From Sphingobacteriales bacterium (GTDB lineage Bacteria > Bacteroidota > Bacteroidia > Chitinophagales > Chitinophagaceae): a stretch of 64,000 nt of DNA. Each line of letters starts with the position of its first letter. Positions within the stretch are counted from its first letter, which is position 1. Below the pieces are notes generated by a model. The model worked only from the letters and a program-made list of their open reading frames with translations. It did not search any database and was not told where the DNA came from. The translations under genes and the position numbers were made by a program. This document shows, in pieces, positions 25,178-34,554 of this stretch. The DNA lies in the NCBI GenBank assembly GCA_016219985.1, contig JACRJO010000018.1, forward strand, positions 1-64,000. The letters are read 5' to 3'.

Positions 25178-27511
25178 TTACATCTTCACCCACCGGAATG
25201 TCCGTTGTTCTCCGTTTACCCTGACCGTGATAAAATATAAACCGGCAGCCATATCCCGGGTTGGGAATACATGGTTCCAGAACCATTTTTCCTTGATCAG
25301 CCATTCCTTCCGTATTAATTCTCCGCCTGCTCCGCGGAATTCCACTTCCAGTTTAGCGGAACGGTTATCGGGCCAGTATAACTGAACCTGATCCGTACCC
25401 GGATTCGGCTGCAGCCGGAGTAAGGACAAATCCGGCATGCCTTTTTCTTCCGCAACCGGGGTGAAATTTCCCCGTGCGGTGGTCTGCGCAGGAACGCTGC
25501 TGATATCAATCACATTAATATAGGAGAAAGTGCTGCCGGATTTCACCCGGAAGTTAAAACTCATTTCACTCCTGCCGGAGAAAGTGAAATAGGCCGCGCT
25601 GTCATAATTGGTATTAAGGGATACATTGAATTCCTTCCAAACAATTTCATCCGTCCGCTTAATCTGCATAAAACGGCTGCCTGAAGAATTGCGGCTGCCC
25701 CAGAATTTGATCGTATAGGTACGGGCCGGGTCGAGATCATAAAAACGCCATTCCCCGTTGGTAACAGAAATATGAGCCAGGGTATGATCATTCGTAGCCG
25801 ATACCGGGTATTGTCCGCCAACAGCCGGAATCCCATCTCCGGCCCGCATATTATTATCATAAGACGCCGTGGAACCCACCGGCCGGATCACTTCCAGTTT
25901 CAGCGTGGTCGGAACATTGGTTACATCAATGGCATTATTTACCCGTAATCCGGCCCGGGCATCCGTCATATTGTTCCAGTACTTGCCCCACTGATCCGGG
26001 GAAGCAGTGGTGGTATTACTCATGCCTGCATCAATCAGTACCCTTTGCACACCGGCAGGCGGTGGCGGAGGATTGACCGGCAGAACCAGGATGATGACGG
26101 TATCCGCCCCAGTGCCGCCGTTGTTATCCGTAGCAGCCAGCCTGAAAAGATAAGTACCGGCTACCAGCCCGGTCACCTGCGTCTGAAGAGAAGAGGGTGA
26201 CTGAATAGTAAACACCGTTGGCCCGGAAACCCGTGACCAGCTAACGGAACTGATGGTTCCGTCGGCATCAGTGGCCGTACCACTCAGGGATATGCTGTTT
26301 ACCGGTAACTGAACCGACTGATCGGGTCCCGCATTCACCAGTGGTAACTGGTTACCGGGAGGCGGGACCGCATTCACCGTCACCTGTACAATATCCGAAG
26401 CCATGCCCCCATTGTTGTCGGACACTGTCAGCCGGAACGAATAGATACCCTGTACCAGCCCGCTAACCAGCGTGGAAGCCGCATCCGGACTGCTGATGAT
26501 GGCTCCGGCAGGTCCTGAAGCCTGTGTCCACAGCCAGGACACAATGCTGCCATCCGGATCCCCGGCTGTCCCCTGCAAAGTCAGCGAGTCGGCCGGCAAC
26601 GTAAGTGAGCGGTCCGTTCCGGCATTTACAACAGGAAGCTGATTGGGAGCTGGTAATACCCGGAGTAAGGAGGTATCCCTGTACTCAGTGCCGAGGCTGT
26701 CGGTCATCTTCACGGATATTGTATACAACCCGGCCTGTAATTGCTTTGCCTGCACCGGTATATTTACATTGATAAAAGGAGCCGTAAATGTTTGTACGAT
26801 ATCTGCCCCCGCGCTGATGGCCGGCGGGGGAACCGTATTATCAAGAATACCGGCGGCCAGCACCTGTTCAAACAAAACCCGGTGTCCGGCTGCATTCAGG
26901 TGAATCCCGTCACCATACGCATATTCCGGGCGGATGGTATTATTGGAACTGCTAACTACGGGTGTAAAGAAGTCAATCGCGTAAGCACCAAAACGGGCCA
27001 TGATACTGTCTCGGATCACCCGCAGTTTTTGCCTGTCGGTGCTGGTAAACCCATCCCTGGGCTGGGTGCTGGTAATATAACATCGGGCCCCCTGGCTTTC
27101 CGCCGTGAAACGGATGGTCTGCAAACAATCCAGAATCTCCGGGATACTCATGTAATCATACCCGTTAGAGGGATAGTTGACAATGACAATAGTGGGCCTG
27201 GGATTCCGGCTCATCACCCTGGTGATATTATAGTTGCTATCCGGGGCCGGGCGGCCGGGCGGAGGCACGTAACCGGTAGGCATTCCTTCATAACAGGAAG
27301 CGGCCGATACCGCAATTTTATACAGCGTATCTATCCGGCCCAGTTGTTGGTAATATCTTTTTAACCGGCCGGCCAGGGAACTGTCATCAGGTACGCCATA
27401 CCCATTCGCCGTGGATGATCCCTGCAGGGCTATCCTGTCTGTTTGGGCAATCGCAGAAAAAGAAAAACACAGGAATACTATTCCCTGTAGCAGAATGCTA
27501 AAATGTTTCAT
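25178..27511 (-). CDS. Secreted SGNH/GDSL hydrolase with PKD domains and T9SS tail
   Basis: 777 residues. Signal peptide (MKHFSILLQGIVFLCFSFSA). SGNH domain (about 23-225): block I IALQGSSTANGYG (Ser nucleophile), an Asn-containing VIVNYPSNGYD block, and DGIHLNAAGH (catalytic D-x-x-H). Then a short bridging segment and two PKD-type domains (about 290-385 and 390-485; each with NAGPDQSVQLPVN-like start). A carbohydrate-binding-like beta domain follows (about 495-680) and a type A sorting tail (LQPNPGTDQVQLYWPDNRSA ... AAGLYFITVRVNGEQ). Likely a surface esterase/deacetylase acting on polysaccharide. Monocistronic. Confidence 0.92.
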   Translation of the reverse strand: MKHFSILLQGIVFLCFSFSAIAQTDRIALQGSSTANGYGVPDDSSLAGRLKRYYQQLGRIDTLYKIAVSAASCYEGMPTGYVPPPGRPAPDSNYNITRVMSRNPRPTIVIVNYPSNGYDYMSIPEILDCLQTIRFTAESQGARCYITSTQPRDGFTSTDRQKLRVIRDSIMARFGAYAIDFFTPVVSSSNNTIRPEYAYGDGIHLNAAGHRVLFEQVLAAGILDNTVPPPAISAGADIVQTFTAPFINVNIPVQAKQLQAGLYTISVKMTDSLGTEYRDTSLLRVLPAPNQLPVVNAGTDRSLTLPADSLTLQGTAGDPDGSIVSWLWTQASGPAGAIISSPDAASTLVSGLVQGIYSFRLTVSDNNGGMASDIVQVTVNAVPPPGNQLPLVNAGPDQSVQLPVNSISLSGTATDADGTISSVSWSRVSGPTVFTIQSPSSLQTQVTGLVAGTYLFRLAATDNNGGTGADTVIILVLPVNPPPPPAGVQRVLIDAGMSNTTTASPDQWGKYWNNMTDARAGLRVNNAIDVTNVPTTLKLEVIRPVGSTASYDNNMRAGDGIPAVGGQYPVSATNDHTLAHISVTNGEWRFYDLDPARTYTIKFWGSRNSSGSRFMQIKRTDEIVWKEFNVSLNTNYDSAAYFTFSGRSEMSFNFRVKSGSTFSYINVIDISSVPAQTTARGNFTPVAEEKGMPDLSLLRLQPNPGTDQVQLYWPDNRSAKLEVEFRGAGGELIRKEWLIKEKWFWNHVFPTRDMAAGLYFITVRVNGEQRTFRWVKM

Positions 27512-27768
27512 ACAATCGGTTTAATGGTTAAAATCAGGAAACGTAAGGGCAGTTATCGGGGGCGGAAAATGCCGTTGAGCGCATATAATTGTATCTAAAT
27601 TAATTAACCTGCCCATCCCTTTCATAACCATTTATTCACAATTCACAACTGCCTGCTACTTTTGAATTTGGGTATGCTTAAATCACTTATTCAGTGTTTT
27701 CGGGTGAATCATTTCCAGCATATAGTAGTACGGAGGAGCAAGATTGTTTATTTAAAACTGTGTGTCAT

Positions 27769-28009
27769 GGAAAGTACGAACAGCTTTAGAGTGCCGTTTA
27801 TTATACGGCACTCTAAAAACAAAGGATCAGGTGCATTAATTTATGCCGGAGTTACGGCAGATAAAAAGAGAATTGAAATCTCTTTGAGCAAAACTATTGA
27901 ACCTGCGCTTGGGGACGCTAAAAATCAAATTGCGACTGGCAGCAAAGAATTAGTCAGCAGGATCAACCCATGCCTTGTCGAAACAAGACTATCATTGATC
28001 TCATGCTAA
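27769..28009 (+). pseudogene. Truncated tyrosine-recombinase (integrase) N-terminus
   Basis: From MESTNSFRVPFIIRHSKNKG to a stop about 80 residues later the sequence looks like the Arm-DNA-binding domain of Bacteroidota site-specific integrases (ALIYAGVTADKKRIEISLSK, IEPALGDAKNQIATGSKELV). The core-binding and catalytic domains are missing. At 28007 TGCTAACCAGG reads as Cys-stop; removing one A would continue as Cys-Tyr-Gln-Glu, suggesting a frameshift, but downstream DNA soon runs into the opposite-strand gene. AT-rich relative to neighbours. A TACTTTTG promoter-like box lies at 27657-27664. Remnant of an integrated element. Confidence 0.75.
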
Positions 28010-28063
28010 CCAGGAAACCGGGGAATTTTATAGTTTCACTTACCGATTATGCTGCCCGTTGTA

Positions 28064-29614
28064 TCAATTCAACTTCTCAAAATGGGCCTCCAGCCTTTTA
28101 TCCTTCCGGTAATAATCGATCAGCAGCACCTGCCCCTGTCTGCCCGGCAATACCCAGCTGATGCTGGCATCTGATTTGGTATTGATCCTGTCCTCCGTGA
28201 CTTTCCCTTCACTATAAGTAATGGATTTGAATACGCCTCCCTTATAATCTTTGGATCTTTCATAATCACTGTAACATACGCTGAAGGAAGAAAGATCCGC
28301 ATTGGACTGCGTGTACCGGTAATCAAACCCTCCAAAATTGTATTTGATCATTTTCCCCAATAAAGCGGTACTGACGAATTCCATGCCACCCTGCAACTCA
28401 ATATTGTTTGCATTTTTAGGATAGATTTTCATCCCCTTCACATTAAAATCCCTGTCAAACTGAATCATCGCCATATCCGTGACCTTGACTTTAACAGTAC
28501 TGACACCGCTGCTCCTGCCACCGGAAAGAATCTTGCTGGCAATACCCAGGGCGCTGGCGGCTTTCTTATACCCCTCCCCGATTGCATAAATGGAACCGTC
28601 CGCAGCCTGTACAATGTTATGGAGGTACATGTATCCAAAATCCTCAATTTTCCCCTTGGAAGAAACATTCATGTATTTCCCGATCTGCAATTCCCAGGAA
28701 TTGTATTTTTCGGATGTAACCTTCCCTTTTTGATCAATACCCCAGAAAGCAAAACCCTGTGATTTGTCCTTCATGATATTGGCATCCACATCAAAGTATT
28801 CGCCATACAGGTAGGCCTGCCCGTTGAGCACGGACAAGGTGGCCGGGTAAAAACGGAATTTGCCGTCAGTCGGCTTTTCAAAAAGTTTACGGCCGGTTTC
28901 CAGGTCCAGCCCCAGGATATAGGAATCCGGTTTCTGGTCCATCAGGCTGTTGAATTTCAGGACTTCAAAATAAACCACGCCATTGTAAGTACCGAGGTAA
29001 TCACCGGCCGATTTTTTGGCATCTTCGGTCGGGATAAACGTCCATTGCTTTCTTTTTTCCGTACTGAAATAATCCACCTGGAACGTATAATCCTTGTCTT
29101 CCCGGCTGGGCATATTGGAGATAAAACCCTTCCCTTCGATCGGGTAGAGACCTTTATACGTATCTTCTTCATCATTCATTGCGAGGTAAGTGGATTCCAG
29201 GAAACGTCTCTCCTTTTTACTCAGCTGGCGGTTATAGGTATAGGGCTTTCTTTTCCCATCGGCGCCATATACCTGGTATTCAAAGGTCAGCTCGTCATCA
29301 TTGTACAAAAGGAAGATCAGGTCCGTCCCGTTAAAAGAAGATTCCAGCACGGTGACATGCTTGGAGTCCTGGAACGTGATCTCTTTCAGTAAATTCAGTT
29401 TATCATCCAGGATACGGAGGGAATACTGGTTCGTTTTCTTATCGATTTTATCACTGATATAGAAAAAATAATACCCCTTTACATCAGCCCCCTGGCGGAT
29501 GGCATCGGAAGTACGTAACGCGGATTTTCGTACATTATCAATACTCACCTTCTGGGCGAAGGCCGAGGTAAGGAAAATCGTAATAAATAAAAGCCCCAGG
29601 CTAATTTGCTTCAT
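28064..29614 (-). CDS. Uncharacterised secreted protein
   Basis: 516 residues with a clear signal peptide (MKQISLGLLFITIFLTSAFA). The body is rich in beta strands with YLYGEYFDVDANI, GYMYLHNIVQAADGSIYAIG and similar motifs, which resembles WD/propeller-like blades of cell-envelope proteins, but no named domain is recognised. No sorting tail. It is the downstream gene of the M48 peptidase on the same strand, 14 bp apart, so the two are probably co-transcribed. Confidence 0.75.
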   Translation of the reverse strand: MKQISLGLLFITIFLTSAFAQKVSIDNVRKSALRTSDAIRQGADVKGYYFFYISDKIDKKTNQYSLRILDDKLNLLKEITFQDSKHVTVLESSFNGTDLIFLLYNDDELTFEYQVYGADGKRKPYTYNRQLSKKERRFLESTYLAMNDEEDTYKGLYPIEGKGFISNMPSREDKDYTFQVDYFSTEKRKQWTFIPTEDAKKSAGDYLGTYNGVVYFEVLKFNSLMDQKPDSYILGLDLETGRKLFEKPTDGKFRFYPATLSVLNGQAYLYGEYFDVDANIMKDKSQGFAFWGIDQKGKVTSEKYNSWELQIGKYMNVSSKGKIEDFGYMYLHNIVQAADGSIYAIGEGYKKAASALGIASKILSGGRSSGVSTVKVKVTDMAMIQFDRDFNVKGMKIYPKNANNIELQGGMEFVSTALLGKMIKYNFGGFDYRYTQSNADLSSFSVCYSDYERSKDYKGGVFKSITYSEGKVTEDRINTKSDASISWVLPGRQGQVLLIDYYRKDKRLEAHFEKLN

Positions 29615-29628
29615 ATTATGTTGGTGTT

Positions 29629-31011
29629 TTAGTGTGTGCTTCTTACTTTATTTTCCTGCGCCTTTTTCCATTCAGCTTCAAAGGCCGTATAGCCGGCCAT
29701 CTCCTGCCGGAATTGCGTGCAAAAATAATAGCTCAGCGCTGCCAGCTCATCCAGGCGTACCCGGTCCAGCATCCGGAGCAGCAGGTTATAATTCCCGGAG
29801 TTGGTCCGGTTCTCTTTCTCCGTCACCAGGCCAAACCGGTGATTCAGTTGTGCATCATACAACCCATTCAGCACCCTGGCTACGGAATAAATGGCATAAC
29901 TCCTGTGCTGCCCCGATTTCAGGAGCCCCAATGCATAATACAGATTTAATGAATACTGTTCCTCCCGGTATAATTCCTCAATTATTTCAACAGAAAACCG
30001 GTCTTTCAACCGGTTGAACGTCGCAGCATCCACCAGGAAATCCCGCCCTGCGGGAAAAGAAAGTACCACCGGTTCCAGAGTGGCGATCCGTTTCGGGCAA
30101 TCCGGGTGGGTACGCAGGGAATCTCTTTCCGCTTCTGTAAGCGCCGATGCGTCGCCTTTCATCTCGCTGAAGATCATGGATTCATTCTGTATCCACCGCT
30201 TTTTAAAATAATAATCAGGGAAATTGAAAATAACCGGCAGGTCCGGGCCGGCGTAATAGGAGGAATCATCCACTTTGTCGAGCATTTGCAAACAACTGAT
30301 AGCGCCCTGGCCGCTAAAGCCGGTTTTGCGCAGGAATTGAATCGCCATTTCATCTGCTTCTGCTTCATTTTCCCGGCTATGTCTCCTGAAACCAAAAGCC
30401 AGCATCCGGAACAGTTTTTCCAGCCCGGCCCCGGCCCCGTATTCCTGTTTGGCCAGTTTTTTAAGTTCACTCCGGAAAGCCTCACTGTTCAGGGTACTGA
30501 TATTCTTACGAATCGATTTCCCCGCATGATCCAGGTAAAAGTGTGCCAGTTCATGGCAGAGCACAAAAGTCAGTTCGGATTCATTTTTCAGCCGGACCAG
30601 TAAGCCGGCATTGACGATCAGGGTCCCCTCCCCCACACTACAGGCATTGGGCCACCAGTCGCGTGAAAAAACAAGCCGGATGGATAAGGGCTTCAGTTCA
30701 TCATTGACGGAAACAATACGGTCCAGCACCTGCTGGAGGTATTGATGTGCATCCGGTTCAGCCACCAGGCGGCTGCTTTTCATCAGGGTGGCGATCACTT
30801 CAAAACGCTCTTCATATATTCCCTGGTAATCCTCCTTATGCTCCTTGTCCAGGGAAGCGATCAGGGCATTTTTTTTGCTGAGCGCCGCATTATACAGCTG
30901 ATTTTTGAGTGTTGAATCCTCCAGGGGGAAAGAATAGATGGCAGCAGGCTGGGAAATGCCGGGAACACAAAAACAGAGATGTAATGCAATTGCTGCTATC
31001 TTCCTAAACAT
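29629..31011 (-). CDS. M48 family metallopeptidase, exported
   Basis: 460 residues. An N-terminal signal (MFRKIAAIALHLCFCVPGIS) precedes a long linker. The zinc-binding motif is HELAHFYLDHAG (about 153-164) and the third ligand is in ENEAEADEMAIQF (about 213-225), the gluzincin M48 arrangement. Immediately before it is the sequence NAGLLVRLKNESELTFVLC, typical of the family. Probably a periplasmic or outer-membrane-associated protease in quality control. Upstream of, and likely co-transcribed with, the 28064-29614 gene. Confidence 0.9.
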   Translation of the reverse strand: MFRKIAAIALHLCFCVPGISQPAAIYSFPLEDSTLKNQLYNAALSKKNALIASLDKEHKEDYQGIYEERFEVIATLMKSSRLVAEPDAHQYLQQVLDRIVSVNDELKPLSIRLVFSRDWWPNACSVGEGTLIVNAGLLVRLKNESELTFVLCHELAHFYLDHAGKSIRKNISTLNSEAFRSELKKLAKQEYGAGAGLEKLFRMLAFGFRRHSRENEAEADEMAIQFLRKTGFSGQGAISCLQMLDKVDDSSYYAGPDLPVIFNFPDYYFKKRWIQNESMIFSEMKGDASALTEAERDSLRTHPDCPKRIATLEPVVLSFPAGRDFLVDAATFNRLKDRFSVEIIEELYREEQYSLNLYYALGLLKSGQHRSYAIYSVARVLNGLYDAQLNHRFGLVTEKENRTNSGNYNLLLRMLDRVRLDELAALSYYFCTQFRQEMAGYTAFEAEWKKAQENKVRSTH

Positions 31012-31180
31012 GGTGACAGGATAAGAAATGTAAAAATAATAAAATCCGGCATTGAAATGGGGTCACCCGGCTTTGTATAGCCTAAAATTTTCCGGAGCCG
31101 GATCCCCGCTTCAAAACGACCGTTTCCCCCTGCAGCGGGACCCGGCTCCCGGCCCCGGCGATTAACTCCGTTCTTCTTTG

Positions 31181-31188
31181 TAGCTTTG
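31181..31188 (+). promoter_or_regulatory. -7 element TAGCTTTG before the DUF2130 gene
   Basis: Exact TAnnTTTG match 18 bp before the ATG at 31206. No clear TTTG at the -33 position. Confidence 0.45.
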
Positions 31189-31205
31189 ATTATAATTGGA
31201 AAATT

Positions 31206-32402
31206 ATGTCAACCGAAATAAAATGCCCGAATTGCGGCCACTCCTTTGAGCCCAATGACGCGATCCGGGAGGAAGTGGAAAAGGAGCTGCGCAGCAAAGC
31301 GGCCGACTGGCAGAAAAAGAAGAATGAGGAATTCCAGCAACGGCTGGAAGACGAAAAAAAACGCCTCCAGCAAAGTCTCGAGGAAAATCTCCGGAAGAAT
31401 ATTGCCGCAGATTTCGAAAATAAGCTGAAACTGGCCGAGCAAAACAATAAAGACTACGAAGAGAAACTGAAACTGGCCCGCCAGCAACAATTGGAATTCC
31501 TGAAAAAAGAACAGGAACTGAAGAACAGGGAAGCCGAACTGGAACTGTCGGTACAGCAAAAACTCCAGGGAGAACGGGAGAAATTATCCGCCGAGATCCG
31601 CAAGCTGGAGGAACAGCGCATGTCGGCGAAGGAAACGGAATTCCAGTTACAGGTAAAGGAATTGCAAAAACAACTGGATGACCAGAAAAAACTGGCGGAT
31701 GAAATGCGGCGCAAAGCCGAACAGGGCAGTATGCAAACCCAGGGAGAGGTCCAGGAATTATTATTAGAAGAACTGCTCCGTGCCGCTTTCCCCTTTGATA
31801 TCGTGACCGAGGTCGGCAAAGGAGTCCGCGGCGCCGATTGCATACAGACCGTACGCAACCAGTTCGGGCAGGAATGCGGGAAGATCATCTTTGAAAGCAA
31901 ACGGACCAAGAATTTCGAAAACGACTGGATCGAAAAACTGAAGGCCGACCTGCGCAAGCAAGGGGCGGATGTGGCCGTAATCGTAACCCAGGTCCTTCCC
32001 CGGGACATGGAACGCTTTGGGGAAAAGGAAGGCGTCTGGATCTGTAATTTCGCCGAAGTGAAACCCGTCGTACACATGCTCAGGGACGGGATCATCAAAA
32101 TGTCCAACGCCGTGCGGAGCCAGGAAAACCGGGGCGATAAAATGCACCTGCTCTATGATTATCTGACCAGCCGGGAATTTGCCGACCAGTGGCAGGCTAT
32201 CCGGGAAGGCTTTATGAGCATGAAACTTTCGATCCAGAAAGAACGGGATGCCATGGAGAAACTGTGGAAGGCCCGTGAAAAACAACTCGAAAAAGTATTG
32301 CTTAATTCCGCGCATATCCGCGGGTCTATCGAAGGGATTTCCGGCAACGAAGTGGACCTGAATTTACTGGGCGACGGGAACGATGACCTGGTATTGGATT
32401 AA
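31206..32402 (+). CDS. DUF2130 coiled-coil protein with nuclease-like end
   Basis: 398 residues. N-terminal CPNCGHSFEPND ribbon (about 6-17; only one Cys pair seen). Residues about 20-190 are a long charged coiled coil (e.g. EEKLKLARQQQLEFLKKEQE). The C-terminal part (about 190-330) has the DUF2130 core with VGKGVRGADCIQTVRNQFGQ and GKIIFESKRTKNFENDWIEK, i.e. a D...E-x-K pattern of the PD-(D/E)XK fold, then VAVIVTQVLPRDMERFGEKE. A DNA-processing role is inferred; no partner gene is adjacent. Cytoplasmic. Confidence 0.85.
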   Translation: MSTEIKCPNCGHSFEPNDAIREEVEKELRSKAADWQKKKNEEFQQRLEDEKKRLQQSLEENLRKNIAADFENKLKLAEQNNKDYEEKLKLARQQQLEFLKKEQELKNREAELELSVQQKLQGEREKLSAEIRKLEEQRMSAKETEFQLQVKELQKQLDDQKKLADEMRRKAEQGSMQTQGEVQELLLEELLRAAFPFDIVTEVGKGVRGADCIQTVRNQFGQECGKIIFESKRTKNFENDWIEKLKADLRKQGADVAVIVTQVLPRDMERFGEKEGVWICNFAEVKPVVHMLRDGIIKMSNAVRSQENRGDKMHLLYDYLTSREFADQWQAIREGFMSMKLSIQKERDAMEKLWKAREKQLEKVLLNSAHIRGSIEGISGNEVDLNLLGDGNDDLVLD

Positions 32403-32521
32403 CCGGTCCGGGCAGGAATAAAAGACGGGAAGCCGGCAAACCCGGTTTGCATGCTGAAAAAAAGAATAAAACTGAACATTCATAACATCCCGGCCTTGTC
32501 TTCCCGTCCTTCCTGACCTTT

Positions 32522-33166
32522 TTACAATTTTGCGCTATAGGGGAATTTTCGGGATGCATTCCGCATCAGGGCATTCACCAACCTGTCAGCCGAAGAGCCA
32601 ACAGAACCGGATGCTAAATAATCATATTTCCAGAGCAGTTCCCCGTTAGCCCCATCATGGATATTGATAGTGGTCTCAACATGGTTTGTATTGCCCCACA
32701 CGCCGAATACCACACCCAGTGCGACCGCGGCTCCTTCACTCATGGGTTTGTCCATACTTGAGCGGTTTTGCAATACCGCATCCACCCCAAGCAGTTTAGC
32801 CAGCTCGGTACGGTCTTTTGCCGCGAGATCTTTATAAGCAATTCCGGCCTGTTTCAGCAGGGCATTCGTACGTGTGATATCCTGGAAAGTTACGGTGTAC
32901 CGGTATTCACCTGAACGACGGAGGAACCAACTGTACATCTTGTCCTGTATGGCCAATCCTGTTTTCTCATTCAGATCACCCAGTTTTTCCGGGGTGATAT
33001 TCTTCGCCTCATTGGGACGGAGCCGGGTGGTTACATCGGCGGGAAGAATAGCCACGGTCTTATGTTTGGCCAGTGCGTCATCAAACTTTGAAGAAGTATA
33101 AATTTTCGGGCTGCAGGCCGCAAAAAACAAGATAAGGAACGGTAGAAAAGCTGCATTTCTTTTCAT
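32522..33166 (-). CDS. Lipoprotein of the DUF799/GNA1162-like kind
   Basis: 214 residues. A signal with lipobox (LFFAACSPK, Cys18) predicts a lipoprotein. Features: HKTVAILPADVTTRLRPNE (about 35-53), a helix with the AIQDKMYSWFLRRSG segment, a TRTNALLKQAGIAYKDLAAK region and a LGVDAVLQNRSSMDKPMSEG strand, resembling small envelope lipoproteins thought to be CsgG-fold. The similarity is structural in kind and not certain. No operon partner; it lies convergent to the DUF2130 gene. Confidence 0.7.
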   Translation of the reverse strand: MKRNAAFLPFLILFFAACSPKIYTSSKFDDALAKHKTVAILPADVTTRLRPNEAKNITPEKLGDLNEKTGLAIQDKMYSWFLRRSGEYRYTVTFQDITRTNALLKQAGIAYKDLAAKDRTELAKLLGVDAVLQNRSSMDKPMSEGAAVALGVVFGVWGNTNHVETTINIHDGANGELLWKYDYLASGSVGSSADRLVNALMRNASRKFPYSAKL

Positions 33167-33211
33167 AAATAAGTTTAAGGTTTAAGAATGCTGTAAAGAT
33201 AATTCAGGCGA

Positions 33212-33829
33212 TTATTGACAAGCATAACTCAGTACAATATTTCCGAAGAAATGACAGTGGATACTGATTTTTTTGTTTGCTTTAACAAAGTGGCAGCTGA
33301 TCCGGGTATACTCACTATCTGATTCAGTCAGCCGGATATGTTTTTTAAAATCTATATTTCCTTCCCCATACCATTTAAAAACAGATTCCTTGGCCGACCA
33401 GAGCAGGGTCAGCAGCCGGGGATCCGCTGCAGATGGGTCGCTGATAAAAAGAGATTGTTCCTCCGGGGAAAGAAATTTATCCTTTATCAAAAGGATTTTA
33501 GGGGTGACCATCTCAACATCCACTCCCACCCGGCTGTCGCGGCTGACCAGGGCGGCAGCATAATCGCCGCAATGGGATATGGAAAAATGATAGCGCTCAT
33601 CCGGCAGGAAGGGTTTACGGGTATCCGCAATCCGGATCAGTTCATAGGGAAAATCAGGAAATAAATATTGTAATAAAAACCGGCCGGCCAGGTGCTGCAG
33701 CCGCTTTTTGGGATGCGTTACCTCCCGGTGTACCGGCACATTCCCTTTAAAAAAGGCTTCTGTCTCTTCAATCTTCCAGACACCCAGACGGGTGTTTTCG
33801 TTGATTTGTTGTTGAAAAAAAACCGGCAT
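33212..33829 (-). CDS. 4'-phosphopantetheinyl transferase (Sfp-type)
   Basis: 205 residues. It transfers the 4'-phosphopantetheine arm from CoA to Ser of a carrier protein. Signature motifs: FSISHCGDYAAALVSRD (about 82-98), RVGVDVEMVTPKIL (about 100-113, Mg-binding DVE) and LWSAKESVFKWYGEG (about 143-157, WxxKE..K). Mid-sized, closest to Sfp/AcpT-like; it could act on acyl carrier protein or a secondary-metabolite synthase. It is divergent from dcd, 50 bp away. Confidence 0.92.
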   Translation of the reverse strand: MPVFFQQQINENTRLGVWKIEETEAFFKGNVPVHREVTHPKKRLQHLAGRFLLQYLFPDFPYELIRIADTRKPFLPDERYHFSISHCGDYAAALVSRDSRVGVDVEMVTPKILLIKDKFLSPEEQSLFISDPSAADPRLLTLLWSAKESVFKWYGEGNIDFKKHIRLTESDSEYTRISCHFVKANKKISIHCHFFGNIVLSYACQ

Positions 33830-33879
33830 TCCTGTTTGATTCCTGTTTACTTTGCTTTCCGAATAAAAACCGAAGATAA

Positions 33880-34416
33880 ATGATACTTTCTGATACCCGC
33901 ATCCTCGAGGAAATGGAAAAAGGCACGATTAAGATCAGCCCCTATGACCGGGATTGCCTGGGCAGTAATTCTTACGATGTGCACCTCGGCAAAACCCTGG
34001 CCACCTACAAGGAACACATGATCGACGCCAAAAAGCATAACGAGATCGATTATTTCGAAATCCCGGATGACGGGATCGTCCTGTACCCGCATATTTTTTA
34101 CCTCGGCGTCACGGAAGAATATACCGAAACCCATGCCCATGTGCCCTTTCTAGAAGGCAAATCCTCCACCGGCCGCCTGGGAATCGATATTCATGCCACT
34201 GCGGGAAAAGGAGATGTCGGGTTCTGCGGCAACTGGACCCTGGAGATTTCGGTAAAACAACCGGTAAAAGTCTATAAAGGCATGCCCATCGGGCAACTTA
34301 TCTATTTCCCGGTAGAAGGAGAGATTGAAGTAAAATACAACCAGAAAAAAAACTCCAAGTACAGCAACCAGCCCGACAAACCAGTGGAGAGCATGATGTG
34401 GAAGAATAAGTTTTGA
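33880..34416 (+). CDS. dcd: dCTP deaminase
   Basis: 178 residues. Deaminates dCTP to dUTP, the precursor for dTMP. Trimeric dUTPase-like fold; the conserved motif region is EGKSSTGRLGIDIHATAGKG (about 91-110) followed by DVGFCGNWTLEISVK, with Glu of the TLE segment in the catalytic position. The N-terminus (MILSDTRILEEMEKGTIKIS) is typical. The TGA stop lies in the first unit of a repeat array (34414-34416). Confidence 0.95.
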   Translation: MILSDTRILEEMEKGTIKISPYDRDCLGSNSYDVHLGKTLATYKEHMIDAKKHNEIDYFEIPDDGIVLYPHIFYLGVTEEYTETHAHVPFLEGKSSTGRLGIDIHATAGKGDVGFCGNWTLEISVKQPVKVYKGMPIGQLIYFPVEGEIEVKYNQKKNSKYSNQPDKPVESMMWKNKF

Positions 34417-34548
34417 GGGGTTGAGAAGGTTGAAAAGGTTGAAAAGTTGGCGGGTTGGCAGGTTGACAAGGAAGAACCGTTACGTATGACTCTTAGGAGT
34501 TCCTTGTCAACATATGAACTTATCAACTTTTCAACCTTCTCAACCCCC
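34411..34548. repeat. Large inverted repeat built from 8/9-bp TTGA units
   Basis: Left arm (34411-34473): TTTTGAGGGG, TTGAGAAGG, TTGAAAAGG, TTGAAAAG, TTGGCGGG, TTGGCAGG, TTGACAAGG. Right arm (34500-34548) is the mirror: TTCCTTGTCAA, then CATATGAA, CTTATCAA, CTTTTCAA, CCTTCTCAA, CCCCC. The inner 11 bp (34463-34473 and 34500-34510) are a perfect stem; the outer CCCC/GGGG units also pair. It fills the space between the convergent dcd and DUF3810 genes, likely a bidirectional terminator. Confidence 0.9.
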
Positions 34549-34554
34549 TGCCAT

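Noticed and set aside
27970..28161. Plus-strand 63-residue ORF after the integrase relic
   Set aside because: Overlaps the end of the relic and the opposite-strand gene; continuation of the integrase in that frame is not recognisable.
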